15,792 nucleotides of DNA from CAWBRT01 sp050015355 (GCA_050015355.1 JBEKBO010000111.1:1-15792); one strand, 5' to 3'. Shown: positions 6,752 to 14,133, numbered from the stretch's first letter. Made by a program: numbers and translations. Notes: generated by a model from the sequence alone, not told the origin.

Positions 6752-7529
6752 GGTTTTTCTGGTCGGGGCAGGCCCCGGCGATCCTGAACTGTTGACCCTG
6801 CGCGCCGCGCGTCTGCTCGGCCAGGCAAATATCGTGCTGCATGACGCGCTGGTCACAGGTGAGATTCTGGCAATGATCTCTCCCGCCGCCAAGATCATCG
6901 ACATCGGCAAGCGTTGCGGGCGCAAACTGCTTACGCAAGCTGAAATCAACTCGCTGCTGGTTTCTTGCGCCACAACCGCTGAGGTAGTCATTCGGTTGAA
7001 GGGAGGCGACCCCTCGGTTCTTGGCCGCGCCGGCGAAGAAATCGAAGCGCTTGCCGAGGCGGGCATTGCTTTCGAAATCGTTCCCGGAATCACTTCCGCA
7101 CTTGCTGGAGCCGCCGCCGCGGGAATTTCCCTTACTGATCGGCGCTGTGCATCGAGCGTGGTTTTCACGACCGCGCACCGTGGCGAGGGCGCGGATGCCG
7201 TCGAGTGGGACAAACTCGTCTCATCCCAATCCACGCTCGCCGTCTACATGCCGGGCAGCGACTACCGCCGCTTGAGCGAGCAACTGCGTGAAGCCGGAAT
7301 CGAGCCGCGTACACCCTGCGTGGTGATCTCGGGGGTGGGCAGACCCAACCAGCAGATGCTGTGGACTGACATCGACAGGCTTGCCAGCCGTGATCACCTG
7401 CCGTCTCCGGCAATCGTAATCGTGGGCCGCTGCGCGGGCGCTGCACTCGAATCGGAAGGCCGTCGCGACCAGACAGTATCCAATCAGGTCACGGAAAGGC
7501 GAGGGCTCACCGCTTCATCTACAATCTGA
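6744..7529 (+). CDS. cobA: Uroporphyrinogen-III C-methyltransferase
   Basis: SAM-dependent methylation of uroporphyrinogen III at C2 and C7 to precorrin-2, the first committed step to siroheme, the cofactor of the upstream reductase. ATG at 6744 follows GGAGGA with a 7-nt spacer, giving 261 residues, normal for a single-domain enzyme. Landmarks: VGAGPGDPELLT at 7-18 (SAM/substrate-binding loop), RLKGGDPSVLGRAGEE at 84-99 and VPGITSALAGAAAAGISLTD at 113-132. The second motif is usually GGDPFIFGRGGEE, so S91, V92, L93 and A96 are departures. The oxidase/ferrochelatase (Met8/CysG N-terminal) function is not fused here and is not seen in the window. It is followed by deformylase after 1 nt, so both share a transcript. 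Confidence 0.92.
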   Translation: MGKVFLVGAGPGDPELLTLRAARLLGQANIVLHDALVTGEILAMISPAAKIIDIGKRCGRKLLTQAEINSLLVSCATTAEVVIRLKGGDPSVLGRAGEEIEALAEAGIAFEIVPGITSALAGAAAAGISLTDRRCASSVVFTTAHRGEGADAVEWDKLVSSQSTLAVYMPGSDYRRLSEQLREAGIEPRTPCVVISGVGRPNQQMLWTDIDRLASRDHLPSPAIVIVGRCAGAALESEGRRDQTVSNQVTERRGLTASSTI

Positions 7530-7530
7530 A

Positions 7531-8142
7531 ATGTCTTTCATGCGGCTCAAGCTGGTACAAGTCGGCGAAGCGGTGCTGCGCCAAACGGCGCGGCCACTTG
7601 CGCCCGCGGAAATTCGCTCGGAATTCGTTCGGCAACTCATTGGCGACATGCATGAGACGCTCAGGGACGCGCCGGGCGTAGGCCTGGCGGCGCCGCAGGT
7701 GGGCGTGTCCATTCAGTTGGCGATCATCGAGGATCTGCCGGAGTACAGCCGGGACATCGGCGCGGAGCAACTTGCCGCTCGCGAGCGTCGCCCCACTCCG
7801 TTTCACGTTATCGTCAACCCGGAGATCGCCGGGCATGGCGACGAGCAGGTGGAATTCTTCGAGGGATGCCTGAGCCTGACGGGTTTTACCGCGCTCGTGC
7901 CTCGATTCAGGCGGGTCAGCGTGCGCTGCCTCGACGAGAATGGGGAGCCCAAGGTGATCGAAGCATCAGGCTGGTACGCGCGAATCCTGCAGCACGAAGT
8001 CGATCATCTGAATGGCGCTGTTTATATCGACAGGATGCACACCCGGACTTTCATGTCATTGGAGAATTTCAGTCGGCGGTGGAAGGAACAACCCATCTCT
8101 GAGGTGAAGCGCACCCTGCTTTCGGCAAAGGACGGCGCTTGA
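7531..8142 (+). CDS. def: Peptide deformylase
   Basis: Metal hydrolase that removes the N-formyl group from nascent proteins at the ribosome. All three motifs are present: GVGLAAPQVG at 49-58, EGCLS at 111-115 (metal ligand C113) and QHEVDHLNG at 154-162 (ligands H155 and H159, catalytic E156). The 203 residues are somewhat long; the extra length is an insert around residues 72-90 (YSRDIGAEQLAARERR) and a basic tail. The start ATG at 7531 is 1 nt after the cobA stop; ATG at 7540 is possible. Neither has a clear Shine-Dalgarno, so translation is probably coupled to cobA. This places a general protein-maturation gene in a cysteine-attenuated operon. Confidence 0.93.
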   Translation: MSFMRLKLVQVGEAVLRQTARPLAPAEIRSEFVRQLIGDMHETLRDAPGVGLAAPQVGVSIQLAIIEDLPEYSRDIGAEQLAARERRPTPFHVIVNPEIAGHGDEQVEFFEGCLSLTGFTALVPRFRRVSVRCLDENGEPKVIEASGWYARILQHEVDHLNGAVYIDRMHTRTFMSLENFSRRWKEQPISEVKRTLLSAKDGA

Positions 8143-8213
8143 GGCGAACGGGTCCATGTATTGTTTTTCCCGGCCTTCGGTGCCGCCCTGCGAAATGCAT
8201 AGATCGTCACGTC

Positions 8214-8235
8214 GGTTCGCCAAAGGCGGCGAACC
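8214..8235. terminator. Bidirectional hairpin between convergent deformylase and aminotransferase genes
   Basis: GGTTCGCC (8214-8221) and GGCGAACC (8228-8235) form an 8-bp stem with loop AAAGGC, flanked by looser complementarity (GTCAC/ATGAC). It lies between two convergent stop codons (8142 and 8285), where a shared terminator is expected. No T-run follows, so it may be a dispersed palindromic repeat acting through Rho instead. Confidence 0.4.
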
Positions 8236-8284
8236 TCCTCACGATGACACCCGCAGCGAAGGATACAGTATCTCTGGTACTGGT

Positions 8285-9475
8285 CTACCGGTTGGCTTTG
8301 ACGGCAAGTTTCTGCAGACGGACGCCGGCCGCGTCCAGCGTGGCATCTTGTTTACAAAAGACGAACCGCACTTGTTGACGACCTGCCGATGATTTATAGA
8401 AGCTCGATCCCGGCACGGCCGCCACTCCGGCTTCCCGCACAAGATACTGCACGAACGCCAGATCGTCGGCAAAACCGAATGAGGTCACATCCGTCATGAT
8501 GTAGTAGGCGCCACGCGGAGAGTATGCGCGAAATCCCGCCTGGAACAATGCCGCCAGCATCCGGTCACGGCGCTGGCGATAATTCTCGGCCAGTGACTGG
8601 TAGTACGATTCCGGCATCGAAAGCGCCGTGACTCCCGCGGCCTGCAACGGCGCGGCAGCTCCGACCGTGAGGAAGTCATGCACCTTGCGAATGGCGCCGG
8701 TAAGCACGGGCGGCGCTACTGCCCAGCCGACTCGCCAACCGGTAACGCTATAGGTTTTCGACATGCCGTTGATGGTGATCGTGCGGTCGCGCATTCCGTC
8801 GATGGTAGCAATCGAAATGTGCCTGGCGCCGTCGAAGATGATGTGCTCGTAGATTTCATCGGTGATTGCGAGCACGTCGAACTCCAGGCACAGATCGCGG
8901 ATCTGCTCCAGTTCGGCACGGGTGAACACCTTTCCCGTCGGATTGTTGGGCGTGTTGAGAATGATGGCCCGGGTCCGCCGATTGAACGCCGCTCGCAGTT
9001 CGGCGGGATCGAAGCTCCATTCGCCCTCCGGCCCACGCGGCGGATGCAGGGTGACGAACCGCGGAGTGGCTCCGGAGAGGACCGCATCCGGACCATAGTT
9101 TTCGTAGAAAGGTTCGAAAACCACAACTTCTTCCCCAGGATCGAGAACAGCCATCAGCGATGCGATCATCGCCTCGGTCGATCCGCAGCACACGGTCACT
9201 TCCGTCTCCGGATCGATGGCGAGACCTTGCCAGGTTTGCAGCTTGCGGGCAATCGCCTCGCGCAGGTTCTTTGCGCCCCAAGTGACCGCGTACTGATTGA
9301 TGTCGGCCGCAATCGCCTCCTGGGCCGCGCGTTTGATCTCCTCGGGAGCCGCAAAATCCGGGAATCCCTGCGCAAGATTGATGGCGCCGAAGCGAATGGC
9401 CTGCCGGGTCATGTCGCGGATCACGGATTCAGTGAACTGCGCTGCCTTGGAACTGATCCGGTTTGCCTGGGTCAT
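8285..9475 (-). CDS. Class I/II PLP-dependent aminotransferase (kynurenine/methionine aminotransferase-like)
   Basis: Fold-type I aminotransferase, 396 residues. Schiff-base lysine K240 in SKTYSVTGWRVGW, NTPNNPTG at 174-181, D206 and Y209 in ITDEIYE contacting the PLP ring, and R370 (QQVRFVF) for the substrate carboxylate. The N-terminal AINLAQGFPDFAAPEEI is typical of the kynurenine/glutamine aminotransferase and YbdL-type methionine aminotransferase branch; the donor cannot be told from sequence. ATG at 9475 has GAGGAGAGG just upstream and overlaps the stop of the upstream hypothetical gene by ATGA, so the two are translationally coupled. It is convergent with deformylase. Succinyldiaminopimelate aminotransferase is an alternative role. 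Confidence 0.88.
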   Translation of the reverse strand: MTQANRISSKAAQFTESVIRDMTRQAIRFGAINLAQGFPDFAAPEEIKRAAQEAIAADINQYAVTWGAKNLREAIARKLQTWQGLAIDPETEVTVCCGSTEAMIASLMAVLDPGEEVVVFEPFYENYGPDAVLSGATPRFVTLHPPRGPEGEWSFDPAELRAAFNRRTRAIILNTPNNPTGKVFTRAELEQIRDLCLEFDVLAITDEIYEHIIFDGARHISIATIDGMRDRTITINGMSKTYSVTGWRVGWAVAPPVLTGAIRKVHDFLTVGAAAPLQAAGVTALSMPESYYQSLAENYRQRRDRMLAALFQAGFRAYSPRGAYYIMTDVTSFGFADDLAFVQYLVREAGVAAVPGSSFYKSSAGRQQVRFVFCKQDATLDAAGVRLQKLAVKANR

Positions 9476-9882
9476 GATGCCTCTCCTCGCGGTGCAGCGG
9501 CAGGCTCGCGGTCTTCCGGCTCAAGCGTTGAAATCGGCAGATCCCAGTGCGCCAACATGATTTCGAACCGTCGCTGCTCTTCACGCTTGAACGTGTCCTG
9601 GTCTGGATATAGCTGCTTGAGCAGTTCGGCGGAATCCTTCTGCATCGAGCTCGCCACGTGCTTGAAGACGATGGTCACGCGGTAATCCCATCTCGCCTCT
9701 TCGGGCATGTGAAAACGGGGCGCGACCATATCGACGGAAACAATGCGGCCCGCCTCCACCTGCTTCATCAACAGCGGCAGGTGATTCTTGCGAAACAGCC
9801 TGAGAAACTCGTCCTGACAGCCCCACTTGACCTTGTAGTAGTACTCGACTGCATACGGCTTTTCGTGCGCGGCTGGTTGCAT
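9472..9882 (-). CDS. Conserved hypothetical protein, small alpha/beta
   Basis: ATG at 9882 follows GGAGGA and gives 136 residues; the frame is open to 9951 but that part is a GC-rich structured leader. The protein starts MQPAAHEKPYAVEYYYKVKW and shows alternating beta strands (AVEYYYKVKW, RIVSVDMVA, WDYRVTIVFKH) and amphipathic helices (DEFLRLFRKNHLPLLMKQ). This pattern resembles dimeric alpha-beta barrel proteins, but I recognise no family. There is no signal peptide or membrane segment. Its stop overlaps the start of the aminotransferase, which suggests a joint function. Confidence 0.75.
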   Translation of the reverse strand: MQPAAHEKPYAVEYYYKVKWGCQDEFLRLFRKNHLPLLMKQVEAGRIVSVDMVAPRFHMPEEARWDYRVTIVFKHVASSMQKDSAELLKQLYPDQDTFKREEQRRFEIMLAHWDLPISTLEPEDREPAAAPRGEAS

Positions 9883-9895
9883 ATTTCCTCCGTTT

Positions 9896-9971
9896 GGGGT
9901 CTCGGGCTCCCGCCCCAGCAACGGCCCGGCCGTCGCTGGGGACCCCGGCACGCGCCGTCGTCGCGCGTGTC
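9896..9971 (-). promoter_or_regulatory. GC-rich structured 5' leader of the hypothetical/aminotransferase operon
   Basis: Arms GGGGTC (9896-9901) and GACCCC (9941-9946) can close a 51-nt domain. It contains a strong stem CCCAGC (9914-9919)/GCTGGG (9935-9940) continued by ACGGCC/GGCCGT (9921-9926/9928-9933), and a short hairpin GGGC/GCCC (9904-9907/9912-9915) that partly competes with it. A second hairpin pairs 9947-9955 with 9963-9971 (one G-U). On the mRNA (minus strand) the domain ends just before the Shine-Dalgarno of the gene at 9882. No known riboswitch class is recognised; it could be a leader switch or only GC-rich sequence. Confidence 0.35.
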
Positions 9972-10380
9972 AGGGCAGATCAGGCACTCACTCGGAATTG
10001 GGCCGGCATGGAGCGTCTCCGGCCCGCGATGCAGGGAAGAGTATAGCCGGGAATGGTGCCGGACAAATAAACAAGTCTTTGGTCTTGCTGGTGCCGGGAG
10101 GGGGGAACGGTTACTACACGGCTAAAATTGGCCATAGCACAGGCGAAACTTAACGGTGTAAATAACTTAGCAAAATGCCCCTACTACCCCGCAGCGAAAT
10201 TTTACCCCTGTTTTGGTCACTTTATAGTTAAAAACAGTTATTGATTTCAGTTCCTCAAGGGAGTGCCCCGCTGGTTGGGGCCGGAGTTCTCCCACCACAA
10301 ACGACCTGCCAAACTTCTGTACTCGTTTCCCGGCAATTGGGCACATCTAGCAACGGGTACGGCCACACGAGAGAAGCAGT
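9972..10380. other. Intergenic junction between metabolic and accessory blocks
   Basis: No gene is supported. From about 10050 the base composition drops visibly (AT-rich 10115-10255, including TTTTGGTCACTTTATAGTTA), unlike the flanking GC-rich genes. The promoter of the operon starting at 9882 should lie in the left part. The right part is the 3' flank of the defence-like cassette and has a CCCC/GGGG hairpin (10266-10280) without a clear T-run. The change in composition suggests the edge of acquired DNA, but no attachment-site repeat or integrase is seen. Confidence 0.4.
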
Positions 10381-10998
10381 CTATTTGAACCGCTCTTTCA
10401 GCAGGGCCAGCAAACCGCGGAGATTTCTTCGAGCTCGATTGATCTGGCTGGTACTGAATCGTTCGGTGGAGTGCGCACCGGCGTCGAAATCGTAAACACC
10501 GACCAGGACTTCTTCGGTCGCGACACCAAGCTTCTTGGAGTAACCGAGTTGCATCAAGGGCATCCGCGGATCGTCTCTCCAATCAGGAACATCCCTGACG
10601 AACACCCACGCTGCATAACCGCCGGTCGGCACGAGGTCGAATCGAGCCGCTTGCCCCGAAACGACGAATTCCGCGAACTCGGTCGCTATGGGCACCTCAA
10701 CCATGTCACGGACGCGAACGAACGTGTTTCCCAACTGCCTAAACTCACGTGCATACACCTGCAACTTGCGAGCATAATCCGGAAGATCTCCGATGTTCTT
10801 GAAGTTTCGTTCGATTGTTCGCTGCAGGTACTCTTGTGCTTCCTGCAAGTTGTTGGTCCGGTGAAACTCGCCGATTGCGTGCAGAAACATCCCGTACTTG
10901 CTCGGCCCACCGCCGCCTGATTGCCCAGTGAACGTCTTCGCGTACTTGCCCGGATTGCTAAACGCAGTACGTAAATCCGCCAGCGGAACGCGTTTCAC
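10381..10998 (-). CDS. RecB/Cas4-fold PD-(D/E)XK-like protein, probably catalytically degenerate
   Basis: A 205-residue protein, last gene of the four-gene cassette; ATG at 10998 overlaps the stop of the QueC-like gene by ATGA. I do not recognise a named family, but the order of elements follows RecB/Cas4 nucleases: LADLRTAFSNPGKY near the N-terminus, YGMFLHAIGEFH with H40 in the place of the GxxxH motif, SGQAARFDLV (G115, D121) like the GxxDxv motif, then MPLMQLGYSKKLG (Q150, Y153) like the Qxx(x)Y helix. Where active enzymes have (D/E)xK, this protein reads GGYAAWVFV (127-134), with no acidic residue or lysine. It may therefore bind DNA or a partner without cutting. The fold call is by pattern only. 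Confidence 0.55.
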   Translation of the reverse strand: MKRVPLADLRTAFSNPGKYAKTFTGQSGGGGPSKYGMFLHAIGEFHRTNNLQEAQEYLQRTIERNFKNIGDLPDYARKLQVYAREFRQLGNTFVRVRDMVEVPIATEFAEFVVSGQAARFDLVPTGGYAAWVFVRDVPDWRDDPRMPLMQLGYSKKLGVATEEVLVGVYDFDAGAHSTERFSTSQINRARRNLRGLLALLKERFK

Positions 10999-12347
10999 TT
11001 CGAGCCTCCTTTCTTTGCGGCAGCTCGCTTCTTTGGAAGATCCGGCAACAACTTTGTAGGTCCTGAATACCGCCTGAGGACGGTGACCGCCTCGCCCGCA
11101 AACCGCCGATACATCTGGATCGCCTGCGCTTGGTCGAACGAAGGGTTGATGATATCCGGGAACCGAAATGCGAGCTCGGCTTCGGACCTCGTCGCGAACT
11201 CGTACGCGAAAGAAGCCAGTTCTACGATGTTGCGCTTCCCTTCGTCATCTTCGGGCAATGAGGGGACGTCTTTCCTGAACAGGTCCGTCTTGTACTCCGC
11301 TATGTTAATGCCGTTGAATTCGAATGCGATGCGCCGCACTAGGCAGGGAACACATTCGCCGCAGTGATTCGACGCTGAGAAGACGCGGGCTCCTCGCCAG
11401 CAACTCACGGAACTGCTCAGCGGCGCGCGATCGGGCGTGGGAAGTTTTGCTACAACTTCGGCTTTGGTCGAGTACAGGTAAGGATTGCGGACAGTAAACT
11501 GGACGTCCAACACTCGACTAAAAAACTCGGCTGCTCGCGAAACGAACTCCGGGTGAGCAGTGTGAGTTGAAAATGCACCGATTCGAGCGGGGCTTAACGG
11601 AAGATGTATCGCCATCTGGCCGTTTTCTGCAATGACGACCAACTCCTTGTGTCCGCTCCTCCGCGCTGCTAGGGCTGCGATTGCCAGGAACATGAATGAT
11701 CGCGTTCGTTGTGTTTCCTCGCGATCCGCGTCTGCAGGATAAGAATAATCGCCCTTCTTTGTACCTCCTGTCCGAACTGCGATGCGGTTAAGGCTATCCC
11801 CGAATCTTCCGCGAAGGTAAGCGGCCAGATTTTCTTGGCTTTGGCGGGTAATGCGGTTTCCCGTGATATGGCTGGCCAATTGTACGGCGTCAACACCTCT
11901 TTCAGACAACAGCTCGGTCGCCCCAACAAATGAATCAACGCCGCCTGAGAACAGAATCGTCGCACCCGCTGGCTGAGGCCAACTTTGCTTCGCCTCGGGA
12001 GCGCCAGCAGTACGGTGAAACACCAGCGTCCAGTTGTCGTCGGACAACGTCCAGAGGAGAAGTTCGAGTTCGCCGCGCACCGCTTCGAATGCGGCGTGGT
12101 TCACGACGGGCAGGTGGATTTCGATACCGCGGGTGATCTCTTCCCGCTCACCGCGTTTAAAAGCGACGTCACAGGCAAAAATGGCTGACGCAACTGTTAG
12201 AAGATCTTCCTCAAGAGACGTGAATCCCGGGTATCGCTCCCGGAATTCCCTCAAACCCGTTCTTAGATTCTGTCCCGGTACAAGGAGCAACGTCCCTGAT
12301 GTGAGCGGCGCGGTCCCTTCACCAACAACTGCCCGGAAGTTGCTCAT
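10995..12347 (-). CDS. QueC-like PP-loop ATPase (QatC-like)
   Basis: QueC proper converts 7-carboxy-7-deazaguanine to preQ0 with ATP and ammonia. This 450-residue relative is twice the size of QueC (about 230), with an extra N-terminal domain (1-125), like QatC of the Qat anti-phage system. Landmarks: PP-loop ILFSGGVDSFVGA with SGGVDS at 134-139; IAENG at 239-243; zinc-binding cysteines C316, C329, C332 and C335 (CW, then HCGECVPC). The tail is Lys/Arg-rich (KKRAAAKKGGSK). ATG at 12347 is chosen because it overlaps the upstream stop by ATGA and has GGAGGT upstream; the frame opens earlier at 12398 inside the upstream gene. No QueD, QueE or Tgt neighbours exist, so queuosine synthesis is unlikely and a defence-associated role is favoured. 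Confidence 0.82.
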   Translation of the reverse strand: MSNFRAVVGEGTAPLTSGTLLLVPGQNLRTGLREFRERYPGFTSLEEDLLTVASAIFACDVAFKRGEREEITRGIEIHLPVVNHAAFEAVRGELELLLWTLSDDNWTLVFHRTAGAPEAKQSWPQPAGATILFSGGVDSFVGATELLSERGVDAVQLASHITGNRITRQSQENLAAYLRGRFGDSLNRIAVRTGGTKKGDYSYPADADREETQRTRSFMFLAIAALAARRSGHKELVVIAENGQMAIHLPLSPARIGAFSTHTAHPEFVSRAAEFFSRVLDVQFTVRNPYLYSTKAEVVAKLPTPDRAPLSSSVSCWRGARVFSASNHCGECVPCLVRRIAFEFNGINIAEYKTDLFRKDVPSLPEDDEGKRNIVELASFAYEFATRSEAELAFRFPDIINPSFDQAQAIQMYRRFAGEAVTVLRRYSGPTKLLPDLPKKRAAAKKGGSK

Positions 12348-12910
12348 CTCCCGGACCTCCGAAGAGCATCCACGACATTCCTGACATGCGCGGCCCAACT
12401 TTCAGGCGTGACTTGGCGAGGAAGGTTTACGGCCGCAGCGACGGTCGATGCGTGGTTCGCAATCTGCGTGGCAAAATCGAGCGATTGCGATACATCTTTT
12501 GCCCGGCCGATACCGACGAATCCAGGCAGATCACGTGCTACGAGGTATGAAGTGGCTTCAGAAAACAACCGCTCTGCGTACGCCTTGAAAGGTTGCGAAG
12601 CGCCAAAGGACTGAATTGCAGCGCGTCTGGCGATGTCTGTCGCGAGCGATGCCTGCTTGCTGTCCGCGACGACGAACGCATATTTCTGAACAAGTTCTGC
12701 GGCCGATCGTGCCGACGAGATCAATTCACCAACTGTTGCGACAATCGGGCGAGCGAGCAGTTCGGCTATGTTCCCCTTGGGCTGGTTGCCAGCAGCGCGC
12801 CAAATCTCAGCGGCAACGCGCTCCACAGGGACCCTAGGGTCGCGATATCCTGACTGGACTGCATTCCAGCTAAGCGTTCTTGGCGATGACTGATTGACAG
12901 ATGTACCCAT
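12344..12910 (-). CDS. QatB-like small protein with MGTS N-terminus
   Basis: A 188-residue protein whose ATG lies 2 nt after the nuclease stop and whose TGA overlaps the QueC-like start. It begins MGTSVNQSSP. QatB proteins, as I recall, also begin MGTS with a Ser/Gly-rich segment, and QueC-like enzymes in defence loci have been reported to attach a deazaguanine to an N-terminal glycine of their partner. The rest is predicted helical (VERVAAEIWRAAG, ELISSARSAAELVQKY, TSYLVARDL, ESWAAHVRNVVDALRRS) without membrane segments or catalytic motifs. Position next to the QueC-like gene matches QatB-QatC order. Overall similarity to QatB beyond the N-terminus cannot be judged by eye. Confidence 0.5.
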   Translation of the reverse strand: MGTSVNQSSPRTLSWNAVQSGYRDPRVPVERVAAEIWRAAGNQPKGNIAELLARPIVATVGELISSARSAAELVQKYAFVVADSKQASLATDIARRAAIQSFGASQPFKAYAERLFSEATSYLVARDLPGFVGIGRAKDVSQSLDFATQIANHASTVAAAVNLPRQVTPESWAAHVRNVVDALRRSGR

Positions 12911-12912
12911 GG

Positions 12913-13835
12913 CTATGTCCGAATGACGCCGTCCCGAAGCCTCGCTTGCATAACCGATTCAACCCGCCCAATATCCACAATGGGTGGCCGCAGAATTTCT
13001 TTCCAATCAACAACCGCGCGAAGGGCAACCCGCTCTGTAAAGAGGCCAATCATGGTTGCGAGATCGCACGCTCTAACGCAGACGAGCGGTACCCCGGACT
13101 TCGCATACAGCTCGTCCGAGCGAGCGCGCAGTGTCTCGATATCCTGAAATGCAGACGAGATCGCCACAAAACAGTACAGCCGACCCAAGTAGGATTCGTA
13201 TCGCTGGTGAAACTCGTTCACGTAATCCGCGAATTGTCTGACTGCAGTCGCGCTGAATTCGTAGGCTTCTCCCGCGGCCTTGCAGTCGTATAACAGCAGC
13301 GGTGTCGTTTTCCCAGCGCCAGGCCATCTGGAACGGCTTCGAATCGCCGGTCCTGGCCATATCGTATGACGCGGCCGCGGAGCAAGAACTGCAATCCGGC
13401 GTGGACGTAGGCCTCGAATAAATCATCCGGCTTGCCCTTTAGCCCTTCGGGCAACCGGTTGTACCCTAGTGTTTCGAGCTGGTCCGCGTATTCAGGTTCC
13501 AGCGGCAACATTGAATTTACCGCGCCGCCCAACTTCCCGAAGAGTTCGTCTGGGGAGAGACAAACGTAGTCACCGGCATACTCGCCGCATGCCCCCACTA
13601 GCACCACGGAAGCACCCTCGTGAGCGGCGACCTTGGCAACCGATTCAACGTCAGCCATTGACATTCGTTGTTCCCCAGAATACGCAAGGACGTACCGAAT
13701 TGACATGCCGAATTCGTCAGGTCGGACGAGTCGGAACAGCAGGTAATTAGTCTTGCGATCGACCTGCACTAGGTTGAACGCAGCTGTAGTTAGCGTTCGA
13801 ACAAGAGCCGGAATCTCGTTTTCATCGACGGCCAC
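12913..13835 (-). CDS. FokI-like PD-(D/E)XK nuclease, interrupted by a -1 frameshift
   Basis: First gene of the cassette; GTG at 13835 follows AGGTG by 5 nt. Frame 0 runs 205 codons to a TGA at 13218. At GGGAAAA (13314-13308) a -1 shift joins residues 1-176 to 131 more residues ending at 12913, giving 307 in all. The joined product has a FokI-type cleavage core: PDG (D170), then LLLYDCKA (D184, K186), then AVRQFADYVNEF and CFVAISSAF, matching FokI PDG, VDTKAY, QADEMQRYV and FLFVSGHF in order. The D184-x-K186 pair lies only in the shifted frame, so the unshifted product should be inactive. The N-terminal part is not recognised. Programmed shift, inactivating mutation and base-calling error are all possible. 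A GTG at 13221 overlaps the frame-0 stop, so a separate C-terminal product could also be made. Confidence 0.7.
13308..13314 (-). other. GGGAAAA slippery heptamer at the nuclease frameshift
   Basis: On the coding strand the codons GGA AAA can slip back one base to GGG AAA, the X XXY YYZ arrangement of -1 frameshift sites. It is the exact point where the protein similarity changes frame, between D170 and D184-x-K186. No strong upstream Shine-Dalgarno or downstream stem is obvious, so a one-base loss in the A-run explains it equally well. Confidence 0.45.
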
Positions 13836-13935
13836 GATGGCACCTGGGAAGGTGAATATTACATCGTAATCACGCGGCCGTTAATAGAAACCTCGATCAA
13901 CGGCGCGCCCCAAAACCGTAAAACTGACCGTTTTC

Positions 13936-13947
13936 ATTCCCGGGAAT
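13936..13947. promoter_or_regulatory. Perfect 12-bp palindrome ATTCCCGGGAAT
   Basis: It lies about 100 bp upstream of the cassette start in the divergent region. Its length and symmetry suit a dimeric repressor site, but no regulator gene is in the window and it may be chance. Confidence 0.25.
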
Positions 13948-14133
13948 CTCTTCTACTTGCTTACGGTTACAGCTGTTCGAAAAAACCTGGTGCCGAAGAA
14001 GGGACTCAACTCGGTCCAGGTGTCAATTTTCACTATCCAGTAGTATAAATTGCCTTATTACAATAGCTTACATGAACATTGAGCAGCGTCTTCCCGCACC
14101 CTATGACCCCCCGTATCAGGCATACCCCCAATT

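Noticed and set aside
8678..9685. 335-codon plus-strand frame opposite the aminotransferase
   Set aside because: Shadow of the aminotransferase, which has all PLP-binding motifs on the minus strand.
9883..9951. N-terminal extension of the hypothetical protein to 9951
   Set aside because: It would translate the GC-rich hairpin region; ATG at 9882 has GGAGGA in the right place.
10100..10260. CRISPR array or tRNA attachment site at the accessory block edge
   Set aside because: No spaced repeats, no cloverleaf and no integrase could be found by reading both strands.
10995..12347. QueC of queuosine biosynthesis
   Set aside because: Twice the normal length, with no queuosine genes nearby and a nuclease/MGTS-protein operon context instead.
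12348..12398. Start of the QueC-like gene at 12398
   Set aside because: This would overlap the upstream gene by 55 nt; ATG at 12347 has GGAGGT and an ATGA overlap like the next gene junction.
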